A stretch of DNA of 64,000 bases from Aulostomus chinensis. Its lineage: Eukaryota; Chordata; Actinopteri; Syngnathiformes; Aulostomidae. Of the stretch, positions 1 through 12,389 are shown in pieces. The notes under the pieces are model-generated. The model searched no databases and was not told the origin of the DNA. It saw only the letters and a program-made list of their open reading frames with translations. The translations under genes and the position numbers were made by a program. The stretch covers positions 6,649,001 to 6,713,000 of the forward strand of contig JBBMOA010000004.1 in NCBI GenBank assembly GCA_037954235.1, written 5' to 3'. Each line of letters opens with the position of its first letter. Positions within the stretch are counted from its first letter, which is position 1.

Positions 1-161
1 ATCAGCCAGAGAGTCAAGAGAAGCTGGTAACAAGAACTGGTGAACCTCATGATAAAACACCTCACAAGTCATTAACTGTCTTTCTTGATTCCAGTCTGGG
101 AGGAAGTGGGAGTATCAGGAGGAGGAAGCTGCTGGCAAGCAGGAACACTGCTGAGGCCGGC

Positions 162-185
162 GGGGGGGGGGGGGGGGGGGGGGGG
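162..185 (+). repeat. G24 homopolymer
   Basis: A run of 24 G. Such runs recur at 1452-1464, 6994-7014, 15354-15375 and 37715-37730, with C runs at 3164-3179, 16229-16248, 33440-33456 and 63802-63813. True lengths may differ because of sequencing error. Confidence 0.85.
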
Positions 186-333
186 CAGCTTCAGCAGCTG
201 TTAGCTCCATCATGTGAAGAGTCTTGAGTCAGGCCAGCCCTCTAAACACAAAGACTCTCTCTGACTGCTGGTCTGGCAAGGAACGGGGGACCAGAGGAAT
301 GCCAGGAATGCACGAGACCCTGCTCTCAGCTGT

Positions 334-368
334 CCCCCCCCCCCCCCACCCCCCCCCCCACACACACA
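334..368 (+). repeat. C-rich / CA tract
   Basis: C14, A, C11, then (AC)n. Confidence 0.85.
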
Positions 369-1701
369 CTATCTGACCTGACAACGGCCACAACTTCTCT
401 GAGAGTGGATCTGTTCCATCATTCGAGTTAGCTTCCTGTCCCATCCAGACACAGCGGGGGGTGGCTCCCCCCCTCTGGTGTTTACACAGCGTGGGGGGTG
501 GGGTGGGGGGTGAGCTGTGTTTATGGCTGCAAGTCTGCACAGGCTCTTTAACAGGCCTCGCGTGAGAGCAGCACTACACCTGGGCCAGGTAAACCCCCCT
601 CACCCCTACCGCCCCCCAGCCAGAGGCGCTCGGCGTCTTGCCAACAATAACAAGCAGCGACCATCAAAGAGCTGCAGATGTGAGCTAATGATTTCAGGCC
701 GGCGAGCGATACTGGAGGTCAGTATTGTTGAGCAGGCCCGTCCTGTCCTGGACCCGGCCCAGCACGGACAAAGAGCACTAGTCCCAGTCTTTGTGCATCA
801 GTCAAATAATACAGGCAGTCAACGGTGCTATTCCTGAGTGGGTGCTTGACCCACATACTCCTAAAACTGTTGGTTCCGGCTCACCTCAGAGAACCAGACT
901 GATCCCTGGATGGTTCTGGTGCTGTGAATCACACGTGCAAAAACGACCCACCTCACGTTTCCACAACAACCGCGCCTACCACTCGTGTTTTTGAAGAAGC
1001 AAGAGGCACTTCTGTGCTGCGGTAACCTCCAGGTCCAGATGTGACCCGGCGAGACTAGAACAACTGACCTCACATGGAGGAGTGGAGGTCATCAAGAAGC
1101 CTGACTGCGCCGGTGTCTCACCGGTGAAAAGAGGACCTGCTTCATGACTTCTGCTTTGATTTACAGTCAATGAAACCACATCTTCCGCTAATCTCTTCCT
1201 AAACGGAACCACGCAAACCTCAAGAGAAGAAGAAGTGACTTTAATCAGAACTTGTCGCGTCCTGAATCATGTCCCGTCGGCAGCGGGACGGAGAGAACGA
1301 GAGAACAGAGGGTTGCTCTCAGAACCCCTCCTGCTGATTCGCAGTTGGCGGTACATTTGACGAGACGCGACCACCTTGGTCTCTGTATCCCTCCACGGCT
1401 GAGTCACCTGCTGAGATGTATATTTAGCAGCAGACAGGGAATACACAACCTGGGGGGGGGGGGGTCAGGTCATGGTTTACAGCTACAGAGGTGCAGCTTA
1501 ATGTAATGATTAACTTTAGTGGGTTAGGCAGCAGCTCTCCAAGTGCTCAGAGTTCAAAGTCTCATCTCAGCAGCTTGGAGCTTCTGAACGCACCCACGCA
1601 GCACAGCAGCCGATAAAAGCAGGGATCGGCACACGACACACAGATTCCACCTCACCCAAACCGCCGTAGCGCAACCGTTCCTGAGAGAAGCAGCGTCTCA
1701 C

Positions 1702-1794
1702 CTCTGACTCTTTGTTGGCTTGGTTCTGGTAGTCTATGACCTGAAGAGTCCGTTTGATAGGCACCAAGCTACCCAGTTCATCGTAAGCCACCAT
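1702..1794 (-). CDS. net1: net1 alternative first coding exon (NET1A isoform)
   Basis: The exon has 93 nt, exactly 31 codons, starting at the ATG at 1794-1792 and ending GAG|GTGAGA in phase 0. The peptide begins MVAYDELGSLVPIKRTLQVI. Human NET1A has a unique N-terminus, also 31 residues as I recall it, beginning MVAHDETGGLLPIKRT. It therefore matches at start, length, the PIKRT core and phase. NET1A lacks the N-terminal basic signals of the long form, so it is less nuclear and can activate RhoA in the cytoplasm. The exon splices to the common EPSNKRVRP-type exon, which is not in the window. The -3 base of the start context is G and the +4 base is G (AAAGCTATGG). Confidence 0.94.
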
Positions 1795-2008
1795 AGCTTT
1801 ACGTCAAACACACGGTATCCTTTGTTTTAATCCTTGCGAGTCAGATCCAAGTAATCCACAAAAAAGAAGAAGTTGATAAAAATCAGGAGTTGTGTGAAAG
1901 TTAAACAATAAATAAAAGAAGTACGCCCTCCACTTCTGTGGTCTCTTCTTCTCTAATGAGCCAGAGCTCTCTGGGAGCTCCCCTCTCACACACGTCTGGC
2001 TTTGGTCT
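1795..2008 (-). other. net1: NET1A 5' UTR (predicted)
   Basis: This is the predicted untranslated leader of about 210 nt between the TATA-positioned start site and the ATG at 1794. It is pyrimidine- and A/T-rich toward its 3' end. It contains an upstream ATG at 1989-1987 that opens a 61-codon frame ending at 1804, just before the true start. If that upstream frame is translated it could damp NET1A production. The exact start site is a guess from TATA spacing. Confidence 0.55.
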
Positions 2009-2392
2009 GAGGTGGACTGAGGGTGGGAGGGCTTTATAGCATGAGGAGCCGGGGGAGGAGCTGCCTCCCTTCAGCCCTCATAGCTGCAGATGAAGCAGCC
2101 ATAACATTTACTTGGAAGTGAAAAGTCGCTGCCCGCAAGCTTTGTTGATGTCAACAACAGTAGTGAGAATCCTGAAGATCAGTGGGAAAGTTCGCCGCAA
2201 CAGTTCTGATGAGGGCGAATCAGAGCTTGATGGGTCTTCTGGGAACTGGGCAAAGCCCCTGGCAAAGTTCCAACAAGAACCTCAATCCCGAGTTACACAT
2301 GACAGTGCCGACATTCTAGGGAAAAAAGAGCAACTGCTTCGTCTGAGAGGATGTTCAGCTGTGACATCACATTCGTTTTAACTGTGACATCA
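2009..2392 (-). promoter_or_regulatory. net1: internal TATA promoter of the net1 short isoform (NET1A)
   Basis: On the minus strand a clear TATA box, TATAAAG (2032-2038), lies about 240 bases upstream of the NET1A ATG, placing the start site near 2005. Upstream are three copies of the octamer TGACATCA or its complement (2146-2153, 2362-2369, 2385-2392), one base from the CREB/ATF palindrome TGACGTCA. The last two sit in a 20-bp near-perfect direct repeat. This contrasts with the TATA-less CpG promoter of the long isoform and suggests inducible use of NET1A. In mammals NET1A is the inducible isoform (for example by TGF-beta). The role of the octamers is my inference. Confidence 0.75.
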
Positions 2393-2767
2393 CATTCATC
2401 AGCAGTCCCATCCCTGCTCATGAAGCCCTGGTGCCGGGGGCCGGGGGCTCCTGGGAAGTGTAGCCTGTGTCCAGTGGAGATGAGTTTATGTAACGAGCAA
2501 AAATCAGTTCTCTGTTAACTTGAATACAACTGTGATGGAAAATGTTTCAGAGCAATTTCACAGTAAAGTCTGGACAACAGCGTTTTATTGTGAAATATTA
2601 CAGTTCACTGGTGGGTGACTGGAGGATGGCGTGAACTGAGGTTTGAGAATAAACTTGTGAGAAGTGACCAGGAGAACTTCATGTTGTGTGAGATGTCTCC
2701 ATCTTGGCTAACCAGGCTCCTTATTAGCGCCAGCTCGCCGTCTACAATCGTGAGTGTGAACCCGTCA

Positions 2768-2810
2768 GAGCGGCTGATACCTGACCCAGCTGGTCAGGTA
2801 TCAGCCGCTC
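2768..2810. repeat. perfect 19-bp inverted repeat
   Basis: GAGCGGCTGATACCTGACC (2768-2786) and its exact complement (2792-2810) flank a 5-base CAGCT spacer. No T run follows and the setting is a vertebrate intron, so it is not a bacterial terminator. Confidence 0.97.
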
Positions 2811-3350
2811 CACAGTTTCACCTGACCAGCTCCTTCTGTCCATTACGCTCTGAAGCATCAAACTGTGGATATTAATGACCTCATCATTCCACGTTAGCCT
2901 TCATCAGAGCGCCGCTCTTTAAACAGAGCACTTATCAGTCTCATCAGCTGAGCTGGGGGAGGTGACCTATTAGAATATCAATGGTGGGGGGCACAGTAAC
3001 ACACTCAGCCAGATGTTTGAACTGAAACCTGTATATTGAATCCAGGTGGGGGGCTGGGGGCCACTGCCAGCCAGGTGTTGACTCATCTAACACACTGTAA
3101 GAAAAGCCAGTTTCAGTAAAGACAAAAGAGGCAAGTGTCAAAACTGGAGCTGCCGAAGAGTGACCCCCCCCCCCCCCCCATCACTGGCACACACATGCAC
3201 AGCAGGCAGTGGTGTGGGTGTTAGCACTGATGGGCGGCTACGCAACAGGGTGTTAGTGAGGTTGGAGCAAATGGATGAGTGTTGTGTCGTGTACTCGTCC
3301 TCCTGGGTCAACATGGAGGTGTGAATGCTGAAAGCAGGCTCCATACTGCT

Positions 3351-3400
3351 GTGTGTGTGTGTGTGTGTGAGAGAGAGACACACACACACACACACACACA
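3351..3400 (+). repeat. compound (GT)n(GA)n(CA)n microsatellite
   Basis: A TG block is followed by GAGAGAGA and a CA block. TG and CA arms are mutually complementary and could fold back. Confidence 0.9.
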
Positions 3401-6400
3401 GATGCTGATGGTGGTGTGTAGTAGCTGACACCTTATTCTTTGGGTTTGTTGACTGTGGGGTCAGGAAGGCTCGTCCACAGGAGGAAATGCAAAATACAGA
3501 CGATAATTAATCTTTGAAGGATGGAGAACAAACCAGAGTGACTAACCAGCCAGACTGAGAAGGACCAGCTCTCTGTCTGTGTGTAGTCTGGGTGCCCTTG
3601 GAGCACACGGCGGTCCTGCTGTTACTCACTGTGGAGGGGAGACCTGGGGCTGAATCAGCTGTACGTCTGGCCCTGCCACTGTAAAATCTAAACACGACAT
3701 GGCTGGGCGTGCCTGGGCTCCCCGCCTCTCGTCTCACAACGCTGCAGCTGGAGTACAACCATGATTTACACTCCAAAACACACACACACGCCAGTTTGTG
3801 CTCAGACGGGTAGAAGGGGATGAGTAATGCCGTGAGTGGCGGAGTTTCACCGCTGTCTAACCCATACCGTGCCAGGGCCGGGACACTCTGCCTAATTCCT
3901 GCTCTGAGGACGGCAGGAAGCAGGCAGCCTCAGGCACTTTTCTCTGACTGTCTTATAGCAATGAGAGGTGGCACTGGAGGTGCTGCTGCCCCCTGCTGGT
4001 TGAAGTCAGGAGCAGCAGAAAGGTGTGTGCTGTCCCAAGCCTCCAGAGCAGCTCCAATGGAAGGATGTGTTTATACAACCTAATGAAGGTGACTTTTAAA
4101 AAAAGTCACATGAATCAGAACATATTCTCTGGTACAAATCATGAAGAAGACCATTAATGTGTTGAAATCAGTTTCCTTCTATTGAAAATGGACATTCCAG
4201 GGCGCGGAGCTGCGGCCTGCTGCTGTTTGCTTGGCCGGACGTAGAAGGTCACAGTGGCGAACAATGGTTGTGTTCTGGTGGGTGGATGTTTGAGGGCGCT
4301 GGGGCTCAGCGGGCCCGCGGTTCGGTTTGTGTTGCAGTTTTTGGATCCCGGTTCCAGTCCTGGTCAGGTTTGCTGGATCTGGACGTACACGACACATTAA
4401 TTGTTTTTTACATTAAAGGGACACAAAACATCCCCAGCAAATGACAGTAAACACTGAGCTGAAATGAATAAATGTAGAAAATACTATAAAATAACAACTA
4501 CTTGTGTAGTACACCACTACGATACTGTACTCCAGGTTCATTTACTCCTGATCCAGGACTCTTCTGCTCTGAGGGCAGGGATCTATAAATACCTCCACTC
4601 CTCTGTGGCTACAATCAAATTAAGATCAATATGGAGGAGGTATACAGTGATGTCATCGCTCCACAACCAGTAGATACAATGAAAGCACAGTTCTGAAATC
4701 AGACCGACACCCTCAGGCCACTCATGAGTGCTGCCTACACCCACAGCAGCGACCTGGTTGCTCCCAAACACAGCAGGACAACATGGCTGCAGATCCGCTC
4801 CACTGAGAGCGCGACTTTAGAGACACGGTTTCACAGGTTCTTGTGAAGTTGCCTGAGGCGGCGGCTTCTGTGTGGAGCACCGTATTCACCCAGGGAAGCT
4901 CTCTGGAGAGGGCAGGGATACTACAGAGAAGCACAGGAACGACACAATGACTTCCGCTTCCTGCCAGCCAAACAAGGACAGAAAGGAGTTCTTGTTTCCA
5001 CAGAATTTCAGGTCCAGTTCCATCTAAGATGAGGAAACTGAAATCAAACACGCATCTGTGTCATTTACAGTGAAGTTCTAACTGTGACCAACAGTCTGGC
5101 TGACTCACACAGGTGTGGCTAAAGCAGGAAACAACAACCCTGGGCCGCTTTTACCCTTTACTGTTATCTCTGCTTCTAGATAAGCACAGTCGCTGCTGCA
5201 GGGTCTCGTGACCCGGGACTCGATACCGGTTTAACCTGTTCCAGCAGCAGAAACATAGGTGTAAATGGGTTGGGGTTTTTTGGGGCTAAAACATTAATGA
5301 GTAAGACGCTGCACCCCTCACCACCTCTGGTGTCAACAAGTCATGAATGTGTGGGATTGCATTAGTTGGTATCTAGCATAGCAGGCTCAGCAGCTGTGTA
5401 TGAAGGTGTGTGTGAACACACACTGGACACTCCGAGTCCCTCAGCTGCATGGTGAAACACACAAGTTCACGGAAGTCCGAGGTGGAACTGTTACATCGTC
5501 ATCGTCACAGTTTCCTGGGACTGAACTGATCTTGAGTGACACCAAGTTTTTGCTTTTTTTTAATAAATATTCTACCTCGCTCCAAACTGACATTTTGATT
5601 TCCTATCACAGGAAGGTGACTGTGCCTAATGTGTGACATTTAAGACAAATTGTCATGTTAGAGCTCCTTCTGACTGACAAACATCCAACTGTAGTACATC
5701 ACAATACTTGTTCTGTTTGTCACAAAGGTGCTACAGATGAGATTTTTATCAAAACATCGAACACTATAAAGGGATTCAGAGTTCTTAATGCATTATCAAA
5801 TCTTATTTTCAAACAAATCCATTTGAGGAAACACGGCGCAAAGCAAAACTGAGATTTTCAGGAGTCGTGGTCTTCTTCAGGTCATTCCTTGAGACTTGGG
5901 TTCCACCCAACGGCCCCATTTGGAATCACAGCCAAAGATCTGCCTTATCCCAGCAGACAAAGGGTTAACAGGACTGACAACAACTGTGTGTGTGTGGAGA
6001 GAGCGCGTTGGGATTGGGCTGCACTGGAAGCAGCTCAATTAGAACAGAAACCAAAGCCAGAGGAAAACACTCGGAATCAGGGAGCGGCCATTTTCTCAGC
6101 TGTGTCGGACGAGTCAGGGCCACTGACCCAACTTTTTTGAGACGTCCAGTCCGTGTCTCTGCTGGTCCTCCTCGTGTGGGTCCAGGACTTCCCTCCATGA
6201 CACACCCCACACTTAGACACTGTGCTGAAGGCTAATAATAGTGCATGTGTATCCACACAGCTATACAATTATTCCAGTGTTCATATGCAGAGCAAAGTTC
6301 AAAGGTCATAAAATGAAGTACTGCAGAAATGAATTTACCGGTAGGCAGAGGCTGGATTAGGAGTCAGTCGGTGTCAGGGCGATCGAATGTTTCACAGCAG

Positions 6401-6993
6401 TTCACGTCAGTCGTGAGGAAGTTGGTAAAGACTTCAGGAAGCGTGGCCTGGCGCCCTGCTGGAAAACCTACCTGCTTGGTTTCATGTGCCAGCAGCTACA
6501 GGGTGTTGAGTTCTGACAAGATAACCCTCCACTGGAAGAGCAACAACAGGTCTTTGTGCATGGAGGTGTGCTCGTCCAACACCCACACACTGCAACGCCA
6601 GGTGAGCTGTATTTTCCAACCACAGCAGGAGTCCTGCCTGTCAGGTCTCTGAATCAAAGAAGCTGCGTACGAGCCGACCTGGACAAGTTCCTCAGCAAAC
6701 AAACACGGGCTTTATCTCCATGTTCTGCAGTGATAAGCACACAGATGATACGTTCTGAATAAACTGAAGCCAAACCCTCAGAGGAATGAAGAGCTCAGAT
6801 GAGGCTCAGGTTCTCCTCTCCTCTGCGCCCAAACGCTTCTTCACACCCTCATCAGCACCAGTAGATGGTGGGATCCACCAGAGGACCCTTAGCCCTGTTC
6901 ACACCTGCCATTGACCACAGTTAGCATGAGCATGTGACTGGAACGATCCGGTCCCTGGCGGACAGCTGATCAGTCACGTGAGCTCAATCAGAC

Positions 6994-7014
6994 GGGGGGG
7001 GGGGGGGGGGGGGG
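6994..7014 (+). repeat. G21 homopolymer
   Basis: Twenty-one G in net1 intron 3, upstream of exon 3's donor on the plus-strand left side. Confidence 0.85.
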
Positions 7015-7391
7015 TTCCCATCTGTGCATCAGCAGGAGGATTCAGGGAGCTTTTTTCCAGATTTTACCACTTCAATCAACCTTTTGTAATGTGATACTCT
7101 GAGATAAAAAAAAAAACCAACCACTGTCACATGTGCACTCACACCACCGAGAGAGTAACGTGTCCTTGGACCAGATCGCTCAGCATTCCACCGCCGTCAT
7201 AACAGGACTGTGTTTTTGTACGGTGTCGAATGAAAATGAAAATCTCTCTAAAATACCTTGTAATCATCTCTGGTTTGACCAAGAGCCGACTGGTGAACAA
7301 AGATACACATTTTGTCTGGATGACAAAGTATTTTCATACGTCGATGAAGTCAGAGGGAACGGGAGCTTCCCTTCAGTCAGACATCTTTTAC

Positions 7392-7454
7392 CTTGAAGTC
7401 GAAGCTGCAGAGGCTGACTGCATCGCTGTCCTCCTTCTCTCTGCGCTTCCGCTT
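7392..7454 (-). CDS. net1: net1 coding exon 3 (second nuclear localisation signal)
   Basis: The exon has 63 nt, 21 codons, and is phase 0 at both ends. The acceptor is CTCTCTCCACAG and the donor AAG|GTAAAA. It encodes KRKRREKEDSDAVSLCSFDF then Lys, matching the human NET1 segment KRKRREKDDDVVSLSSLDLK in length and pattern. The leading KRKRREK is one of the two nuclear localisation clusters that hold full-length NET1 in the nucleus in mammals. The acidic-Ser stretch after it is a plausible phosphorylation region. The next exon in the family, starting EPSNKRVRP in human, is shared by both isoforms and should lie left of position 1. Confidence 0.96.
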
Positions 7455-9332
7455 CTGTGGAGAGAGGAGCAGAAAGGATGTGAATACACAACATGCATCA
7501 TGCAGATGGATCATCAAACACACCGTAGTATGTGAGAAGCCGCGTCTGCTGTCAATACACAAGTAGCATGTCTGGAGTTCACACGCAATACGCTCTCTCT
7601 CCATGCTATTATCTCCAACCCTCAGCCTGTTCGGGGTATAATTACAAGCTGAAATCGGATTAAAGAATCCTCAGTAGATGCGTCCAATCAAACATGCAGC
7701 GTGGGTCGTCGTCACTCTGTGCTTGAACACGCAGAGTTGGGGGGGTCCAAGGTTGAGAGGAACCATTCCTGCTCCTGCTTCAGGCCCATCATCCTCAGCG
7801 CCCTGCAGCTCTATTGTAAAACTACCGGTGACACTGCTGGAGGTCCTACGACTAGCAGGAAAGGGTTAATTAGGCAGCCTGATGCCTCGACACCTGCCTG
7901 TGGGCTGTCAGGGAGAGTCAGTTAGCAGGTGAGAAGAGGACTTGGCTTGTTTGAGTGCAGGCTGTAAAAGCCCCGGGAGCAGGGGTGGCCCCGGGACCCC
8001 TGGTGCTCTGTCATTGCGCTCCATTAACCATGAAGGCCAGACAGCTCCTGGCTGTACATACAGGAAGTCAGGACCTGATTGACCAGCGAGGTGAGGAGGG
8101 CCAAAATGGACTCATAATGGTCAGCGTTGGCAGACGGCAAATGCCTGAAGAGAGTGTTTGCTGTGTTGAAAGGAGGCATTTCCTCTCTGGCCGCTTAACT
8201 GTTTGTTTTCCCACATTCATAAAATTTTAAGAGCTTTCTGGTCAACGGTTTGTGAAGAAAACCTTAAGTATTCCCCTGCAGTCTTCTGATCTGGTGTTGT
8301 CACCGACCTGCTGCCTCAACAAAGCCTGCTGTTCACTCAACAATGACTAGCATCTCAGTAGGAGGCTGACAAAGACGGCGTATTCTGAGGTGCACGCAGC
8401 TGAGCGTCACCCTGCTGGTGCAGCGCGTTAGCACGGACCTCATGAGACAGTTTTAGCACAGCGCTGTGATAGAATGCAGTTTTATTCCAAAGATATTGTG
8501 ATCTATTGCTGCATTGATTTTAGCAGAGCTTTTAATGACAGGCACTGCTCTGCCATGATGGTTATGACAACTTGTGAGTCACTGCAGCACTAGCAGCTAG
8601 CTAGCATGACACCATTGGATTCTTGACTCTCTGAATTAAACATTAACATCTGTAAATACTGGAAGAGCAAAGCTGAGCCACATTCCTGAACCCTACCCAA
8701 GCTGGTGCCTGACACCAACATGGGCGCGTACATGAGCAGCAGCAGACACGTCGCACCTCTGTTTACAGTCTCCGGAGCCGGCCTGGAGTCCCTGTGCACA
8801 TGTACACAGCTGATGAGGGTCTACCGGGAACGCCTGCATCAAACAGCTACATTATGCAGACAGCTATTACTCTTTCCTGTTTGTCTTAACTTTGGGTTGC
8901 AACTGTGGACTGTAAATACTCAGAAAAAGCTGTCAAATATTCTGCTGTGCATTTCTTCTAAACATGGCTGAAGTGGTTTTATTAAAGAGACAATCTCTGG
9001 CTCAGGTATGCTCAAGGATAACCAGCTCCACTGACGGAGCTGCTGTACGTCGGAGGCCAACACATCAGTGAGACGCAGAGCTCTCACAAAACAAACATAC
9101 CGACACTTCTTAAGGTGTCATGTGAGTCGTATGACAACATGATATCAGATGGCAGGAATTAGCAGTCATGGTCAGTGTTTGTCAGACTGTTGTAGACGAG
9201 TAGTCGTCACGCAGACAAGGAAAAGGAGGTCTCAGGTTCTTTCAAGCAGAACAACGCTGCTCATTTCCAGCCATAAATTTGATGAGGAGGGTCTACTGGC
9301 CCTCACACAGCCCCTAACAAGCAGTTCCTGCT

Positions 9333-9334
<2 letters not shown>

Positions 9335-9371
<37 letters not shown>
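9335..9371 (+). repeat. (TG)18 microsatellite
   Basis: Uninterrupted TG in net1 intron 2. Confidence 0.95.
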
Positions 9372-9372
<1 letters not shown>

Positions 9373-11280
9373 AGGAGGCCTGGCAGCATCTCTAAATATG
9401 AGTGTGCTGTACCTGGAGAACATGACCATATAAAGACATCCATGACCAGCTGATAGCACCTCGTCATAAATAAAGATTAAAAACAAATACTGGGCAGAAA
9501 ATAAACACCAACAAATTTAACCTCAGTATTCAGACAAGGCTGAAGCTTTGAGTTCCGACCTCATAACGTCACACGAGAGAGTCATCATCGGAGAGTAAGT
9601 TGGTACGACTGAACGTCTGGTTCCCTCATCGCAAAGGCAGCAGGGTGTTAGAATGGGTTTTCACTTAATTGCTTAAAAATAAGGTCTGTGGTTCTGTTCT
9701 ATGAAAAACAAGTACAACCACACTGGTAAAGTGTCAGCGTCTCTGTTGAAAGCAGCGATGGCTACCAAGCTACCATAGCTAACAGGACTATACGAGGCAA
9801 GCTTGCATCCCTGCGTGTACACAGAAGCGTAAAAGCCAGAGCACTCTCTTGTTGCTGAAAGGCTCAGGTCATCGATCAGCATCACCGCTAACCTGAAGAA
9901 CCAGATGTCAGAGTTCATGATGAAGTTTGGTACCAACAACCTTTTCTGTGTCCGTTGTCTGTCCGTCTCTGGACTGGTGACCCCTTAAACAGTAAAGGTT
10001 TGTGAATAAAAGGCACAGTTTGGCACCATTTGAATGTTTGTGTTTGTGCCCTCAGCATCTCGAAGGCGTTAATATTTTAGCCCACAGGAAGACAAAACAG
10101 TTGCACGGACATGAAGTCTTTTATATGAATATTTACTGACTAAACACACAAGCTGCACGCTCACAGGACAAAATAAACAAGGGAAAGAGCAGCGTAAGCT
10201 CTGGTCTTACATGAGAAGATAACAACACAAGCATAAGCTTGGTGCACAAACACACACTGAGGAAAAGGAGAAGAAAAAATAGCTCTGCTATTCCTGCCAG
10301 CTTTGGAAATCCCTGCATCAGCAGTTCGCAGATAAAATAACTCCCTCCAAGCAGCGACTTGTTCAGACGGCGGGCTGAGCTCATCAGACCTCCCCTGACT
10401 CACAAGCCTGGGTCTCTCTGCTCATCACGCACGGACGGAGGCGATGGAGACTGTTGTAGGACGGGCCTGATTGTGTTGTTACTCATCTGGGACGCAAGTG
10501 ACAGATTTGTATGTTGCATTGAAGGACGATGATGTGTAAAGACGACAGACACACAAAGAAGCCGCGTGATGAGGAGCTGCTGCAACTAAACTCCCTTCAA
10601 CACCTCTGCTTTCATGAGCTTTACCAACTCGTTGTCCTGCCATCATCAAACAGCATCACTGTCTGATCGAGCCATGACATCATGGGTCCAATGGCGAGAG
10701 AAAGACCTGTTCTTTGACCGTCTTTATTCCAGGCCTGGATAGGACGAGAACCAAACAGTTTTTCCGAGGGTAGAGATTCACTGAGCAGCACCAGCTGATC
10801 AAGGAGCTCATCCACCCAGTCCAGATGACCGCTGGTCAAAGTGTATCAGCTAGCAGAGCTTTGCCCTCAGAACCCTGATGGACGTTCCTATGTTACGCTA
10901 GGATTTCACGCTCATCAGTAATTATTCAGGTGTCAAGCCCCCCTCAGCTCAGACTAACACATTCACCTTGTTCTCCTCTGGTATGGAGGCGGGGGGTGGA
11001 GTGCTGAGTGCAGCTGTCAGTCAGTTTTGGAAATGATCAAGTACAGTTAGAAGATCCACCAGCATGGTGTGGGTGGTGTGGGAGCCTCATGGCCTCAGGG
11101 TTGCAGCTAAGCAGAAGGTCCTGGACAGCTGATCCTCCCGAGCCTCAGCTGCCGTTCGTCTCCGTCGAGGTTTTAAGGGGTTGTAGGCTCACAATGAGGA
11201 AATAAGCTGGATGGTGCAGCCCCCACCCCCCAGCCAACTTAGTCACATGTAAATGACCACGAGATGGTCTGCTGACAGAG

Positions 11281-11332
11281 TACACACACACACACACACA
11301 CACACGCAGACACGCACGCACACACGCACACA
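11281..11332 (+). repeat. (AC)n microsatellite, interrupted
   Basis: (AC)n followed by CGCAGACACGCACGCACACA-type degenerate units. Confidence 0.92.
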
Positions 11333-12389
11333 AGACAATAGCCAGGCCTGAAGGAGTGCTGGGACGAATGTTAGTATTTTAGAAAGAAAACAGCTCCGTC
11401 TTTCTGTGGCAGGGCCTGACAGCTCCGTTACAACAATTCATGCCTCTGAGATGGAGGAACCAGTCCAGTCGGGACCGGGATCACTTCAGCTCAGATCGGG
11501 TTGGTATGGGGGTGTTTCCACTCGAACTGGGTACCACGTCAGTGTGGGTGGACTCACCGGCCGAGAGTTCCCCGGCGTAATTTGTGTGACACAACAACAA
11601 CGATGGAGGACGTAGAGGCGGCGTGATGCCTGCTGCTCGTCAGTGGTTTTTACTTAAACTAGAAGTGAGGGAGGACAGACAGGGGAGGCTTCAATTGGTG
11701 AAACAGAGCCCCCAAGAAAAGAATAAGAGACTTCACCGAGGATTCCACCGAGGCCGGGATGATAGGACGTAGACCACGTAAGCGGGTGAGTTACACAATC
11801 AACGCCCCGCTATTTACGTCACATTCTAGTCCCTGCTCAACTCACTTGGAACCCCAGCGGAGCAGGGACAAATATGGTAACTGTTAGTACCATGTTGGGG
11901 CCACTGGAAACGGCACCAAACCAACTCCATCTGAGCTGAAGTGAGGCAGTGGAAACGCGCCCTTAGACACGAGTTGGGATCGTTCAACTATATGACAAAT
12001 GGTCTATGGGATCTACCTACGACCCCGTAACAACCCCTGGGAGTGCCTGATGCGTGGGTTGCTGCTCTGAGTGGCAGCCATCAGTGTGTGAGTGAACGAG
12101 GCAACATTGAAAAGCGCTGTGAGAAGAAGAGTGAGAGGCTATATAAAATAAAAAATAAGTCCATGTCGAACCCAGGATAATATCACACAGGGTTATTAAA
12201 ATCTGATTTCAGTTCCCATGTGTTATCAACTAGCAGAACACAACACAACACCTGGAGCAGCTGGACTGGTTTCTCTCCCTGCAGAGGAAGAAGGTCTAGC
12301 GCGTTAGATGTGTGTCATCAAAGGTTCAGTGGCATGAATCCTGCTCCCTGTGGAATGCTGAGGACTCCCAGGATCGTCAGTGGTTAAAG

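Larger units (their letters stand above)
1..1701 (-). other. net1: net1 intron 3, part downstream of the NET1A exon
   Basis: Noncoding sequence from the NET1A donor to the left edge. I looked for the common exon that should begin EPSNKRVRP-like on the minus strand and did not find it, so it lies outside. The only structures are a G24 run (162-185), a C-rich/CA tract (334-368) and a G13 run (1452-1464). Confidence 0.7.
2393..7391 (-). other. net1: net1 intron 3, part upstream of the NET1A promoter
   Basis: About 5 kb of noncoding sequence between exon 3 and the internal promoter. It contains a perfect 19-bp inverted repeat (2768-2810), a composite TG/GA/CA tract (3351-3400) and a G21 run (6994-7014). 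A stretch at 6500-6640 is open on both strands with splice-like edges (6518-6602, plus strand), but the peptide matches nothing known. The rest shows no feature I can support. Confidence 0.7.

Noticed and set aside
2768..2810. Rho-independent terminator
   Set aside because: Vertebrate intron, no T tract, and no transcript ending there.
6518..6602. Splice-bounded open segment, plus strand
   Set aside because: Antisense to net1 intron 3, peptide unknown, and the minus strand is equally open.
10620..10839. 72-codon protein-like frame (HLDWVDELLDQLVLLSE), minus strand, in net1 intron 2
   Set aside because: Reads well but no family recognised, and net1 exons 2 and 3 join without it. At most a repeat fragment.
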